A DNA stretch of 27,797 nucleotides from JBBAEA01 sp041656175 (GCA_041656175.1 JBBAEA010000032.1:1-27797); one strand, 5' to 3'. Numbered from the stretch's first letter, positions 1 through 8,370 are shown. Numbers and translations: made by a program. The notes: a model not told the origin generated them from the sequence alone.

Positions 1-24
1 GCTGACATCCATGTCGCGATTGAA

Positions 25-98
25 GGGGAGGGGGGTACGGGGGGAAACATCTTTTCTTTGGCACAAAGAAAAGGGTTTCCCCCCGTGCAAAGCTCTCA
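25..98. repeat. GC-rich foldback repeat, family Q, copy 1
   Basis: A near-perfect palindrome: a GGGGGGAAAC arm (39-48) pairs with GTTTCCCCCC (75-84), and inside it CTTTTCTTTG (51-60) pairs with CAAAGAAAAG (64-73) around a GCA loop. It is preceded by a G-run ending in GTAC and followed by GTGCAAAGCTCT. Related pieces lie at 2220-2262 (inverted), 20513-20537, 26954-26984 and 27767-27797. The function is unknown. It lies downstream of the minus-strand gene at 238-2166, but it lacks a clean U-tract that would mark it as a terminator. Confidence 0.8.
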
Positions 99-121
99 GC
101 TTCCATTTTATGCAAAATTAG

Positions 122-148
122 CGGGAGCAGCTTTCAAAGCTGCCCTTG
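122..148. repeat. Short palindromic repeat, family W, copy 1
   Basis: GCAGCTTT (127-134) and AAAGCTGC (136-143) form a perfect 8-bp inverted repeat about one central C, extended by GGG/CCC outside. Two diverged copies lie close together at 27382-27411 and 27421-27447. Function unknown. Confidence 0.75.
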
Positions 149-237
149 ATTATGGCAAAAGCAATCAAATCGAAAAATACTTTTGTTAGTAAGTTTGATG
201 CGGTAGACCCCATAGAACTGCGCCTCCCTTACTTACG

Positions 238-2166
238 TTATGGGTCTTGGATTAAGCCTTCTTTGATTTGATTAAGAAAATCCCAGCGTTCGTAGAGTGC
301 ATTGATTTCTTGCTCTAACTCGCAGAGGCGTTGAGTGTGTGCGGCCGCGCTATGGGTATCGGATTTATAGAATTCGGGGTCGCAGAGTTGCGTTTCTATG
401 TCGTTCTTTTCGGCTTCAAGTGACAAGATGCGCTCTTCCATACCAGCGAGTTCTTGGCTTTCTTTATAACTTAGGCGGCGTGGACCGTGTTTTTTGGGAC
501 GAGTCTTTTCGTGGGCAGTGCTCGCCCTTACTTCGCTTAGTGCGCGTTTTTCAGTTAGCATGCGCTCTTGATACATATCGTAGTCGCCTTCGTGGCGCAC
601 GAAACTATGCGTTGCGGGGTCGAATGCTAGTATGGCGGTGGCTGTTCGGTTAATGAAATAGCGGTCGTGGCTGACGTAGAGCACCGCGCCACCGAATTCG
701 GTGATGGCGGCTTCGAGACATTGCAAAGAATCGATATCGAGGTCATTGGTGGGTTCGTCGAGTACGAGAATGTTAGAAGCGTTTGCAACCATGATGGCAA
801 AGAGTAAGCGACAGCGCTCACCGCCTGAAAGTACGGCGACTTTTTTCTCTTGTTCGGGGGCAGAGAATAGGAATTGCTGTAAAAAACCGCGCTTGTGTGT
901 ACTTCCAGCTTCAAGCTCTATGAATTCGTTGGGGGAAAGAGCTTCGTAGACGCTATCATTTTCGTTTAATCCAGCGCGTTCTTGCGATAAAAACGAAATT
1001 TTACTGTGTTTGCCGTGTATTACGCTACCCTCGCTCGGTTCAAGATCTTTTGTAAGTACGCGCAGCAAGGTCGTCTTGCCACAGCCGTTTGCTCCGATGA
1101 TGGCCAAGATATCGTCCTTTCGCAGGCTAAGATCGAGATTCTTAAAAATAAGCTTCTCGCCAAAACTTTTGCTTACGCCTTTGGCTTCGATAACGATATT
1201 AGCCAAACGCTCCTGTCCTGAGAACTGGATATTTAGCTCGGCTTCGCGCACGACTTTTGCCTTCTCTTGTAGCTCGTGTACGCGGTCAATTCTCGCTTGT
1301 GCCTTGGTGGTACGCGCTTTTGGCCCACGACGCAGCCACTCGAGTTCACCGACTAGAAGGCGCGCGTAGCGCTCTTGAGCGCGCTTGCGTCGGGCGAGTA
1401 GCGCGGTTTTTTGTTCTACAAAGTTGAGGTAGTTGCCCGGGAAGCTCAGGAGTTCGGATTGATGCAATTCGACCACGCGTGTAGCTAAATTATGGAGGAA
1501 GCTGCGATCGTGTGTAACGAAGATGATCGTCATCGGGCTAGCGGCTAGAAGCGCTTCGAGTGCTTCGATCGATTCTGTGTCGAGGTGGTTTGTGGGCTCG
1601 TCTAGGAGCAAAAGATCAGGTCCACATAAAAGCGCTTGAGCCAGTGCGACGCGCCTGCGTTGACCGCCCGACATGCTGCTTAGCGCGACATCGATTTCTT
1701 GAGCACCAATCCCAAAGCGCTGCAACATAGCCTCGGTTTTATGCGCTAATTCCCAGTCGCCATGCGCTTCTACGGCAGTTCGCGCAAGCTCTTGCTCGTG
1801 GATAAGCGCGTCGAGTTCGTCTGGGGCGGCGCTACTGATAGCTTTGCTGATCTCGTCGTATCTTGCAATTCGCGCCCTTTGGGCGCCAAGCGCAGCATCC
1901 ACCACTTGACGCGGCGTTTGTTGCTCACCAAACTCGGGCTTTTGTGCCAAGTAAGCAATCTCAATATCGGCGTGGTAGTCGATGCTTCCGCCGTCGTGGC
2001 TTTCGAGCCGCGCGATAATTTTGAGCAACGTTGACTTACCCGTCCCATTGCGGCCGATCAATGCTATGCGCTCGCCAGAATTCACTATCATCGATAAAGC
2101 ATCGAATAATCGTTGTCCCGCATAGGCTTTTTCGAGATTTCTGATGCTTATTAAGGGTAAAGTCAT
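238..2166 (-). CDS. uup: ABC-F family ATPase, Uup type
   Basis: Soluble twin-ATPase ABC-F protein of 642 aa with no membrane segments. Domain 1 has Walker A (GRNGTGKST, residues 38-46), the signature MSGGQ and Walker B ending LLLLDEPTNHLD. The inter-domain linker contains the basic stretch RRGPKARTTKAQ, as in Uup/EttA-like proteins. Domain 2 has GANGCGKTT, LSGGE and ILVLDEPTNDLD. The C-terminal ~80 residues form a charged coiled coil, which is the Uup signature and separates it from EttA. ABC-F proteins act on the ribosome, and Uup is also linked to DNA-transposon precise excision and branched-DNA intermediates. The ATG start has an AAAGG upstream. The gene stands alone between two inverted Q repeats, away from the yidC block. 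The family call is firm; the exact subfamily is less so. Confidence 0.9.
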   Translation of the reverse strand: MTLPLISIRNLEKAYAGQRLFDALSMIVNSGERIALIGRNGTGKSTLLKIIARLESHDGGSIDYHADIEIAYLAQKPEFGEQQTPRQVVDAALGAQRARIARYDEISKAISSAAPDELDALIHEQELARTAVEAHGDWELAHKTEAMLQRFGIGAQEIDVALSSMSGGQRRRVALAQALLCGPDLLLLDEPTNHLDTESIEALEALLAASPMTIIFVTHDRSFLHNLATRVVELHQSELLSFPGNYLNFVEQKTALLARRKRAQERYARLLVGELEWLRRGPKARTTKAQARIDRVHELQEKAKVVREAELNIQFSGQERLANIVIEAKGVSKSFGEKLIFKNLDLSLRKDDILAIIGANGCGKTTLLRVLTKDLEPSEGSVIHGKHSKISFLSQERAGLNENDSVYEALSPNEFIELEAGSTHKRGFLQQFLFSAPEQEKKVAVLSGGERCRLLFAIMVANASNILVLDEPTNDLDIDSLQCLEAAITEFGGAVLYVSHDRYFINRTATAILAFDPATHSFVRHEGDYDMYQERMLTEKRALSEVRASTAHEKTRPKKHGPRRLSYKESQELAGMEERILSLEAEKNDIETQLCDPEFYKSDTHSAAAHTQRLCELEQEINALYERWDFLNQIKEGLIQDP

Positions 2167-2219
2167 AATTTTAGACCTTTGCGCGAATTAAAATAGGAGA
2201 GCTTAGCACGCGGAGGGAA

Positions 2220-2262
2220 GCTTTTTTCTTTGTGCCAAAAAAGATGTTTCCCCCCGTACTAA
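2220..2262 (-). repeat. Foldback repeat, family Q, copy 2
   Basis: The reverse complement of 2224-2259 reads GTACGGGGGGAAACATC, then a T-run, TTGGCACAAAG and an A-run. It matches 35-72 in inverted orientation apart from a 2-nt gap. The right-hand C-run arm of copy 1 is not preserved here. Copies 1 and 2 therefore flank the Uup gene as an inverted pair. Confidence 0.75.
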
Positions 2263-2269
2263 AGTGTTG

Positions 2270-2306
2270 ATTTTATTGACTTTATTGTGAATTCCGCCTG
2301 ACTTTC
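2270..2306 (-). repeat. Interspersed repeat, family V, copy 1
   Basis: On the minus strand this carries GAAAGTCAGGCG, a 9-nt variable spacer and ATAAAGTCAATAAAAT. The same two blocks with a similar spacer recur on the plus strand at 12752-12789. It abuts Q copy 2. Function unknown. Confidence 0.65.
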
Positions 2307-2367
2307 CACACTTTACTCTAGTGACTTTTTTGGCAGTTTTTACATGGTTCAGAGCATCCCTCAATGA

Positions 2368-4470
2368 CTACAGCTCCGCCTTCTCTTTGTTCATTTGCTC
2401 TAAGGTTTTGGCCTCAATCTCTAGTATGGCTTTATCGATATGCTCCCAGCAATCGACGACATCGTCGAAGTTTGCAGGCGCGGTAGCGATGTCTGCGAAA
2501 CGCGCGTAGTCGATAACAATGTTAAAGAGTTGGTGCTGAATTTTGAGCAGTTGGAGCAGCTCTGGGCTAACGCTTTGTCGCGGCGGCGCTTTGCTAAAGG
2601 CGAAAAGACTCTGGTCAAGACCTGCGACTGCGCGAAGGAATGAAGCGTAGCTACCATCAAGTTCGGCGTAAAGCGTCCAAGTGCGTTGCCAGGCTTTGAG
2701 CTTTGGCCATGTAATATCGGCGTTTGATGTTTCGGCAAACCAAGCGTAAATTTCGGTGAAACGTTGAACCAATCTGTTAAGATAGAGGGCTGAGCGTTTT
2801 AGTACCAAAAAGGTGAGTGACGCTTGTCGATCGGCAATCGGGCTTTGCTGCCAGAGGCGTACCCATGGGGCGTTTCTAAGGCTACGGCTAAGCTGTGCTT
2901 CAGGGAAGCTTTTGCAAGCCCCTTCTTTGCAAAGTCGCAACAGTTCGTCGCGTATTGCGCTCATGTGAGATTCGAGCTCGGAGATCGCTAGAAGCCCCTT
3001 TTCGACCTCGTCGATGCGCGTTGGGGAGTGCATGAACTCTCGTACCTGCGAAACATAGGGCGTTTGCACTTTACCACGCCTATTAGTTTCGGCTGGGGCT
3101 TCCGCGTTCCTGACTTTAGCAGCGCTTATCGCGTTTTGTTTGACTTCCGCGAAAATCGCTTGCCAAGCCTTCGTGTCTTCGCAGGCTGCACGCGTCGGGT
3201 GCGTGATAGGATCGATAAAGTCGGGTAGAGCCTGCCAGAAAACGTGATTGCTTTGATCCCAAACAACGAGTACGAGGTCTTCAGCTTGCGTAAGACGGAT
3301 TTTTTGGCTCTCCAAGCTGTCGAGGAAGTTTTGAACTTCGCTTTGGAGAAACTCAGGGGTAGAGTCTTCGTACTCACTTTGGGTTAGAGCCTCGAGTACG
3401 AATTCTGCGTAAACCTGTGCTTGTAGCAGCTCCCATTGTAAACTAAAGAGTTTTACATATAGCGCGGACAAAATACGCGTTCTGCGCATACTTTGCGTTA
3501 TGCAAGGCGTTTCCGTAATAGGATTTCTCGCGAAGGCATCTTCGGTCGTTTGAGCTTGGTTTGCGTAGTCGCGAAGTGCGGGCAATAGCGAGCGATACTC
3601 TGTGAGCCAACGTTCAAGGGCATCAAGCGTTTGTCCGCTTGAGTGCGCTAGGTAATGCCAGCGCTCAGACTTTTCGCAGCGCTCTGTCCAGTTCTTTAGA
3701 GCAAAGTCGGCGCGCAAAATGATGGGGGCGGCGTTAACTTGGCGCGCAATGCGCGAGTGCAACTCGCCTGGACGCCAAATTCCGTTGGGAACGGCAAAGG
3801 GTGTTTGGACGTTTTTGAGTTCTTGCTCGATCGATGCAAGCCCTTTGTTCATCAAGATATCGGAGCCTTTGATACGGTCATTAACAAATAGTGAGCGTAG
3901 CTCCTCGATGGAAGTAAATACGTATCGTTGCGCCAAAGCTAAGCGCCCAAGGCGCCATAGGACGTTGCGGTGCTGTTGAAGAAGAATTTGTAGTTGAGCG
4001 CGTTGGTTTACCGAGAAGAGAACAGAATTGAGCTCGCACTCATCAAGTGGGATGAAGGCGAACTTGGCCATCATACGCGCGTCTTTTTGCACGACTTGGT
4101 AGCGCTCAAAGGCGTCTAGCGCCATCTTCCAGTTTTCGCGCTCCGTTTTGTGTAGCTTCGTCTCTAAGGCTTGGGGGATCTGTAAATCAAAACGCAGCCC
4201 CTTATTCACTTGCTCCCAATCCACGCGCCTACCTTCCCACTTCTCGCGAGGAACGAAGTTGCTGAGTTCAACGCTGCTCCACTGCAGCGCTGGTAGCGCC
4301 TCGAGTTCAGGCGGTGTTTGGCTTCTACAAGATAGACTCAGAAACAGAGCACAAAGGCATAAAACGACTATGGGCGCTATACGCCTAATCCTTAGCGTTT
4401 TACCAAGGATCGCGAATAATCGATAAACCTTGCCAAGAAAATACTGTTTAACGATTCCTGTACTCATCAT
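2368..4470 (-). CDS. Unrecognised large lipoprotein downstream of khpB
   Basis: 700-aa protein that I do not recognise. The N-terminus has a basic stretch (KTLRIRR), a hydrophobic helix (about residues 32-47) and Cys48 in LSLSC, which fits a lipoprotein signal although the n-region is unusually long. The mature part is mostly helical and charged, rich in Trp, Leu, Glu and Arg, without visible repeats, catalytic motifs or further membrane segments. It begins with two ATG codons inside the end of khpB (23-nt overlap), so the two are probably translationally coupled, and it would be the last gene of the rpmH-rnpA-yidD-yidC-khpB run. In many bacteria mnmE follows here, and this protein is not MnmE. 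A role at the envelope linked to membrane insertion is a guess from position only. Confidence 0.8.
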   Translation of the reverse strand: MMSTGIVKQYFLGKVYRLFAILGKTLRIRRIAPIVVLCLCALFLSLSCRSQTPPELEALPALQWSSVELSNFVPREKWEGRRVDWEQVNKGLRFDLQIPQALETKLHKTERENWKMALDAFERYQVVQKDARMMAKFAFIPLDECELNSVLFSVNQRAQLQILLQQHRNVLWRLGRLALAQRYVFTSIEELRSLFVNDRIKGSDILMNKGLASIEQELKNVQTPFAVPNGIWRPGELHSRIARQVNAAPIILRADFALKNWTERCEKSERWHYLAHSSGQTLDALERWLTEYRSLLPALRDYANQAQTTEDAFARNPITETPCITQSMRRTRILSALYVKLFSLQWELLQAQVYAEFVLEALTQSEYEDSTPEFLQSEVQNFLDSLESQKIRLTQAEDLVLVVWDQSNHVFWQALPDFIDPITHPTRAACEDTKAWQAIFAEVKQNAISAAKVRNAEAPAETNRRGKVQTPYVSQVREFMHSPTRIDEVEKGLLAISELESHMSAIRDELLRLCKEGACKSFPEAQLSRSLRNAPWVRLWQQSPIADRQASLTFLVLKRSALYLNRLVQRFTEIYAWFAETSNADITWPKLKAWQRTWTLYAELDGSYASFLRAVAGLDQSLFAFSKAPPRQSVSPELLQLLKIQHQLFNIVIDYARFADIATAPANFDDVVDCWEHIDKAILEIEAKTLEQMNKEKAEL

Positions 4471-4981
4471 CTTTGGCCATGATGGGCAGATCTACGCGCT
4501 CTTTTGGGCGAATTTGCAGGCGGCGAAAAATTCCGTTTCCATCTGACATGGTGTGCACATCCTCGTACTCCGAAAGAGCGTTATGTACCGCGCGCCTATC
4601 TACAGGATCCATGCCAAAAATATCCATGTCTAGGCCATCAAGCGCCTTGTCGTGTAGATCTTGCGCCATACCCGCGAGCGCTTCGAGGCGCTGCATACGG
4701 TAACCATCGACGTCGACAAAGAAGGTGTATGCCGAGCCGAGTGCGAAGCGCGCACGTCTGAGAACCCACGCCAAAGCGTTAGAGAGCTCGGTGCGAATAT
4801 TGCCTCGCTGATCGCTGAGCAAATCCTGGGCATTTGCTCCCACAATATTAAAAATCGCGATTTCGTCCTTGCGTCCTAGTTGCACCGACAAGTCGTCGTA
4901 ACCCATATGATTCAATATGGTTTGCAGAAAGTCCGCCGCTTCTTCTAGCGTTTCGTGACTATAATTCCTTTCAAAATCCAT
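4448..4981 (-). CDS. khpB: KhpB/Jag RNA-binding protein (KH + R3H domains)
   Basis: 177-aa cytoplasmic RNA-binding protein of the Jag/SpoIIIJ-associated family. The middle (about 30-105) matches the degenerate KH-like domain, with Jag landmarks such as LLSDQRGNIRTELSNAL and FFVDVDGYRMQRLEAL. The end is an R3H domain: MDPVDRRAVHNAL followed by a short loop and FRRLQIRP. It lacks the extra N-terminal Jag-N domain found in Firmicute Jag, which fits the shorter length. It lies 8 nt after yidC, the usual partner, and overlaps the next gene by 23 nt, so the three are likely one transcript. KhpB homologues bind mRNAs and affect cell division and envelope growth in Gram-positive bacteria; the role here is inferred. 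Confidence 0.85.
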   Translation of the reverse strand: MDFERNYSHETLEEAADFLQTILNHMGYDDLSVQLGRKDEIAIFNIVGANAQDLLSDQRGNIRTELSNALAWVLRRARFALGSAYTFFVDVDGYRMQRLEALAGMAQDLHDKALDGLDMDIFGMDPVDRRAVHNALSEYEDVHTMSDGNGIFRRLQIRPKERVDLPIMAKDDEYRNR

Positions 4982-4989
4982 GCCATTGC

Positions 4990-6687
4990 CTAAATATTGG
5001 TTTTTTCGCGACGCTTAGCCGCGCGACGCGCTTTCGCGTCGAGTTCGTCTTCTTGTGCCTGCGCCGTTTGGACAGCGTAGGCTGCTTTCTCTCGATCGAG
5101 ACGCGCCAACTTACGACGCGTGTATACACCTTGTAGCACGGAAAAGCCCGTCGAAACCACCATATAGAGGCAGAGCCCCGAGGGCAAAAAGAGCATCATT
5201 ACGCCAAAAACTATGGGGAGGCTGTAAAGCATCACTTTTTGCTGCGTACTCTTCACGGTTTGGGGCGTTATAAGTTGCTGCAGCACAAAGAGACCAACGA
5301 TGAGGGCGGGTAGAATAAAGTAGGGGTCGGGCGAGGAAAGATCGTGTATCCAAAGCCCAAATTCCGCGTTGTATAGCCCACCGGTAACAAAAATAGTGCG
5401 ATACAGTGCAAAGAACACGGGCATCTGTAAAAAGAGCGGCAAACAACCCAGCGGATTAATATTGTGCTCCTTGTAGAGCGCCATCGTTTGTCTTTGTAGC
5501 TCTTGGGGGTCGTCCTTGTACTTGGTCTGCAGCTCCTTCATCTCGGGGCTGAGCTTGGACATGCGGATCATCGACTCTTGGCTTCGCTGCGCGATCGGCC
5601 AAAGTAAAATACGAATGATGATGGTCAGCAAAATAATCGCCAACCCCCAGTTATTGAGCCAGCTCTCAAAAAGTTTGAGCAACCACGCCATAGGCTTGGC
5701 CAAAACGGTCATCCAACCGTAGTCGATGATTTTTTCGAGCTTATGCCCAAAAGGCTTGAGGTATTCCGCCTCTTTGGGACCCAAGTAAATCTTAAAAGTT
5801 TGGGTCACGGTTTCGCCCGCACCAACCGCCAAGTGCTGCACCATCGTCGCTGAGAGCAAGTCCGCCTTATTCGCAATCTCGCACTGCCCCGCGTTAGGCG
5901 AGTAGATCGCCATGCCATAATATGACTCATCGGCTGCGATCCACTTCACCTCTTTGGTGAAAACCTCCGCTTCGTCTTCATCAGAGGCGTCAATCGTTTC
6001 AAGCCCACCGTCCGCAAAACACTTCGCCGCCACCAAGGAACCACGCGTAAACATCCCTGGCTCCTCGCCCTCAATCTGCTTAATATAGAGCGTCGCCGAC
6101 AGCTTATCCCGAATTTCGCTACTCCCGCCGTTGCGAATCTTTAAATCCAGCTCCAGCGTATAGGGAACATCGGTTTTGCGAAAAGTCTTGTACAGCTCAA
6201 TAAGCCCCGTGCTGTCGGTGAACTTCAAATTCACCGCGTCCGCCGTCGATGGCAGCATCTCAAACTGGCTCTCAGCCTTAAGCCCTATCGCGTCAAGCTT
6301 AAATTCAAAGGGAAGAATCCCGCCTACATTGGCATCCTCGCTTACCTGCGAACGGATAAAATCCCCATGCTTAGCGTAGCGATCGGGGTCTTTAATGAAG
6401 AAATTCTTTAGTCGCCCACCACCCGCATTCGTTATGTTGAGCTTGTACTCTTGCGTTTCAAGCTCGGCATCGCGTAACGGATAATTGAGGTTAATGCTCG
6501 GCTTTGGCTCGCTGTCGACAAGATCCGCAAGCGTCGGCTGTTCATCGTGCTGCGCTTCCTTTTCTATCTTGTCGCGATTGAAATACGGCAGCGCCACAAA
6601 AACAAGCATCAGCATCATGACTATAAAAAGCAGGCTAGAACCCCCACCGCCTCGCCGTTGTTGCGCGTTGTAAGTTAAATCTTCCAT
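4990..6687 (-). CDS. yidC: Membrane protein insertase YidC
   Basis: 565-aa inner-membrane insertase and chaperone that works alone or with SecYEG. TM1 spans about residues 17-36 (SSLLFIVMMLMLVFVALPYF). A large periplasmic beta domain follows (about 60-320), which marks the Gram-negative form. The conserved five-helix core begins near 345, with the groove arginine (R359 in TIIIRILLWP), the coiled-coil SKLSPEMKELQ and the hallmark NPLGCLPLFLQMPVFFALY. The basic C-terminus suits ribosome contact. I chose the ATG at 6685-6687, preceded by GGAAA, over an in-frame TTG 14 codons upstream because TM1 sits correctly and the TTG lacks a site. A TTGACA hexamer occurs at 6779-6784 without a convincing -10, so yidC may have its own promoter now that an R element separates it from yidD. 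Confidence 0.93.
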   Translation of the reverse strand: MEDLTYNAQQRRGGGGSSLLFIVMMLMLVFVALPYFNRDKIEKEAQHDEQPTLADLVDSEPKPSINLNYPLRDAELETQEYKLNITNAGGGRLKNFFIKDPDRYAKHGDFIRSQVSEDANVGGILPFEFKLDAIGLKAESQFEMLPSTADAVNLKFTDSTGLIELYKTFRKTDVPYTLELDLKIRNGGSSEIRDKLSATLYIKQIEGEEPGMFTRGSLVAAKCFADGGLETIDASDEDEAEVFTKEVKWIAADESYYGMAIYSPNAGQCEIANKADLLSATMVQHLAVGAGETVTQTFKIYLGPKEAEYLKPFGHKLEKIIDYGWMTVLAKPMAWLLKLFESWLNNWGLAIILLTIIIRILLWPIAQRSQESMIRMSKLSPEMKELQTKYKDDPQELQRQTMALYKEHNINPLGCLPLFLQMPVFFALYRTIFVTGGLYNAEFGLWIHDLSSPDPYFILPALIVGLFVLQQLITPQTVKSTQQKVMLYSLPIVFGVMMLFLPSGLCLYMVVSTGFSVLQGVYTRRKLARLDREKAAYAVQTAQAQEDELDAKARRAAKRREKTNI

Positions 6688-6867
6688 CTGTTTCCAAATA
6701 ATACAAAAGCCAAAATCTTGACGCCACAAACCGCAGCGACCAAGCCCTTGGCTCTAGCTAGGTGCTAACATAGCTCAATGTCAAGTAAAGGCGACCTGCA
6801 CAGTTTGCAAACGCACACGCATATTCCTATGGCGACCATGCTATAGTCGTAAAGAAACTTTTTTGTT

Positions 6868-7010
6868 GGGGGAAGTCTCCCCCTCGCTCGGGCTTCCTCG
6901 CCGAATTCGGCAGTTCGCGCAAAATTTTGTGCGATGTTTTGCCTATGCGGCAAACCATCGCACAAAATGCGCTCACTGCGAATTTGTCTCGGCGATCCCG
7001 AGCTACCCCC
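6868..7010 (-). repeat. R element (145-nt structured foldback), copy R4
   Basis: Read on the minus strand it starts with GGGGGTAGC at 7010. Closing stem P1 is GCTCGGG (7003-6997) with CCCGAGC (6892-6886). A long imperfect stem leads to the 5-nt loop GCATA (6948-6944), which starts 62 nt from the 5' end. The six pairs next to the loop are followed by a G.A mismatch and then an unbroken stem. The 3' end is a GGGGGA/TCCCCC hairpin (6883-6868). P1 differs from GCGCAAG/CTTGCGC of the other copies by three compensatory pair changes. It lies between yidD and yidC, sense to yidC, ending about 180 nt before its start. Confidence 0.85.
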
Positions 7011-7138
7011 TCGGGATGATGCCAAAACACGGTTTCGCTTAGCATGAGCTGAATGATGCTTTGCCGGCGCTTAGATCAAGGGCAGTTCCACGCTCTAGAT
7101 TTTGGCTCAAAGCTCTTCAAAAATGCGCGCTAAGCGAC

Positions 7139-7384
7139 TTAAGGCACAGGATCGTAGCCTCCCTTAGCCCAAGGGTGACATCGAAGTATTCGCCGCAATC
7201 CCAGCCAAGAGCCTTTAAAGAGGCCAAACTTTGTAATAGCTTCAAGACTGTATTGCGAGCAGCTAGGACGGTATTTGCAACTTGGACCAAAGAGCGGTGA
7301 TATCGCTTTTTGGTAGTAGCGAATGGCTAGGATTGCGGGGGCTGCTAGCCAATATTTTATGCCTTTTTTCTGTAGCTGCGACAT
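7139..7384 (-). CDS. yidD: YidD membrane-insertion factor
   Basis: 81-aa protein with the full YidD signature: YYQKAISPLFGPSCKYRPSCS, then QYSLEAITKFG, a GLRRILRCHPW block and the terminal GGYDPVP. All three conserved cysteines are present. YidD associates with the inner membrane through an amphipathic N-terminus and helps YidC-dependent insertion. It overlaps rnpA by 28 nt, which suggests coupled translation. Normally yidC follows closely; here about 450 nt with an R element intervene. Confidence 0.95.
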   Translation of the reverse strand: MSQLQKKGIKYWLAAPAILAIRYYQKAISPLFGPSCKYRPSCSQYSLEAITKFGLFKGSWLGLRRILRCHPWAKGGYDPVP

Positions 7385-7749
7385 GCCCCATCTCTACCTA
7401 GGCGCTCTAAAATAGAAGCCATTTCCTTGTCCAAGCTCTCGTAATCGAGTGATGCCGCGCTTGGCTTTGCTATAATAACCAGATCCACTGCAGTGACAGC
7501 CGATTTTCTACGTCGTAAGCTCTCGCGCAGTCGTCTTTTTAGGCGATTGCGGACAACCGCCGTTCCGACTCGCTTGGATACCGTTAAACCAAAGCGCGCA
7601 GCATTGGTATCATTAGCGCTATAGAGCACAGTAAAACTCTTGGACGCGATCTTTTTACCAAATCGTTGAATCCGCCTAAAACTCGCTCGCCTGCGTATAC
7701 GCTGAGCGCGGCTCCAGTTTTGGCTGTGCTGCTTTTTATCTAAATCCAA
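7357..7749 (-). CDS. rnpA: Ribonuclease P protein component
   Basis: 130-aa basic protein that binds the RNase P RNA and helps process tRNA 5' ends. The family core is clear: RRRASFRRIQRFGKK at the start, FGLTVSKRVGTAVVRNRLKR with the RNR motif, then RRLRE and the conserved strand DLVIIAKPSAA. The start lies 15 nt after the rpmH stop, as in most bacteria. About a dozen extra N-terminal residues precede the usual start of homology. It overlaps yidD by 28 nt. Confidence 0.93.
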   Translation of the reverse strand: MDLDKKQHSQNWSRAQRIRRRASFRRIQRFGKKIASKSFTVLYSANDTNAARFGLTVSKRVGTAVVRNRLKRRLRESLRRRKSAVTAVDLVIIAKPSAASLDYESLDKEMASILERLGRDGACRSYRKKA

Positions 7750-7764
7750 AGCGTAGCGAGACTA

Positions 7765-7917
7765 CTAGCGTTTACACGATACGACTGGCGATAAACGTTT
7801 GCGGCCTCGGCGACGGCGTCGATTGATGATCTCGCGACCTTGTTTTGTCGACATTCTAGCGCGGAACCCATGTGTGCGCGCTTTTTTAATTCGGCTGGGT
7901 TGAAATGTTCGTTTCAT
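7765..7917 (-). CDS. rpmH: Ribosomal protein L34
   Basis: 50-aa, very basic protein with the L34 pattern MKRTFQPSRIKKARTHGFRA, then RMSTKQGREIINRRRRRGRK. It is a small protein of the large ribosomal subunit. The ATG at 7915-7917 has GGAGA 5' of it. rpmH heads the rnpA-yidD block. A TTGACA hexamer on the minus strand at 8023-8028 could be a -35 element, but the matching -10 is weak. The dnaA gene that usually sits divergently upstream is absent; an R element and a lipoprotein gene are there instead. Confidence 0.95.
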   Translation of the reverse strand: MKRTFQPSRIKKARTHGFRARMSTKQGREIINRRRRRGRKRLSPVVSCKR

Positions 7918-8086
7918 CTATAATCTCCGTGGTATTTTAAGAGCTTCAAACTCGTCCTAGGGAACAAACTTTGCGTAGGCACAAGCCAAAGCGCGCGATA
8001 AATTGCCATGCTTTGGGCGAACTGTCAACATTAATTTGTTTGCCCGCGAATAGCAGTGTTTGCCTTGCGCAGCACTACGTTCTTGT

Positions 8087-8229
8087 GGGGGTAGCGCAAG
8101 ATCACCCGTGAAATGCGCTTAAAGCCGCACGCTGTGCGGTGGTTTGGCGAATAGCCGAAACAGCGCACAGCGTTCGTCGGCTTTTGGCGCATTTTGAGGG
8201 AAGCTTGCGCGAAGGGGGCAAAGCCCCCT
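8087..8229 (+). repeat. R element, copy R1
   Basis: Starts GGGGGTAGC. P1 is GCGCAAG (8094-8100) with CTTGCGC (8204-8210). Stem blocks are AAATGCGC/GCGCATTT (8111-8118, 8187-8194), AAAGCCG/CGGCTTT (8121-8127, 8178-8184) and CGCTGTGCG/CGCACAGCG (8130-8138, 8164-8172). The apical part GGTTTGGC-GAATA-GCCGAAAC has its loop at 8149-8153, 62 nt from the start, and the G.A mismatch at pair seven. The tail hairpin is AGGGGGC-AAA-GCCCCCT (8213-8229). It is sense to the gene at 8371. Confidence 0.9.
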
Positions 8230-8297
8230 GCCAAAAAAATACAAAGCTTATGCGACTCAAAAACAAGCTAAAAGCTAGACGCTTTGTGAAATATTGC

Positions 8298-8326
8298 TTG
8301 AAACTGCGCGTTTTTTTGACTAAAAG
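8298..8326 (+). promoter_or_regulatory. Candidate promoter of the TSP3/VWA lipoprotein gene
   Basis: TTGAAA (8298-8303), a 17-nt spacer and TAAAAG (8321-8326) match the housekeeping consensus at 5/6 and 4/6 positions. Transcription would begin near 8333, 38 nt before the GTG start at 8371. No experimental support. Confidence 0.35.
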
Positions 8327-8370
8327 GATAGATAGTGACTGGTTTGACCTTATTTGTAAGGGAGGTAACT

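Noticed and set aside
6688..6729. YidC start at an upstream TTG
   Set aside because: No ribosome binding site; the ATG at 6687 has one and puts TM1 at the usual place.
8213..8229. R1 tail hairpin as a terminator
   Set aside because: A strong stem, but no T-run follows; A's follow instead, and the other R tails also lack a T-run.
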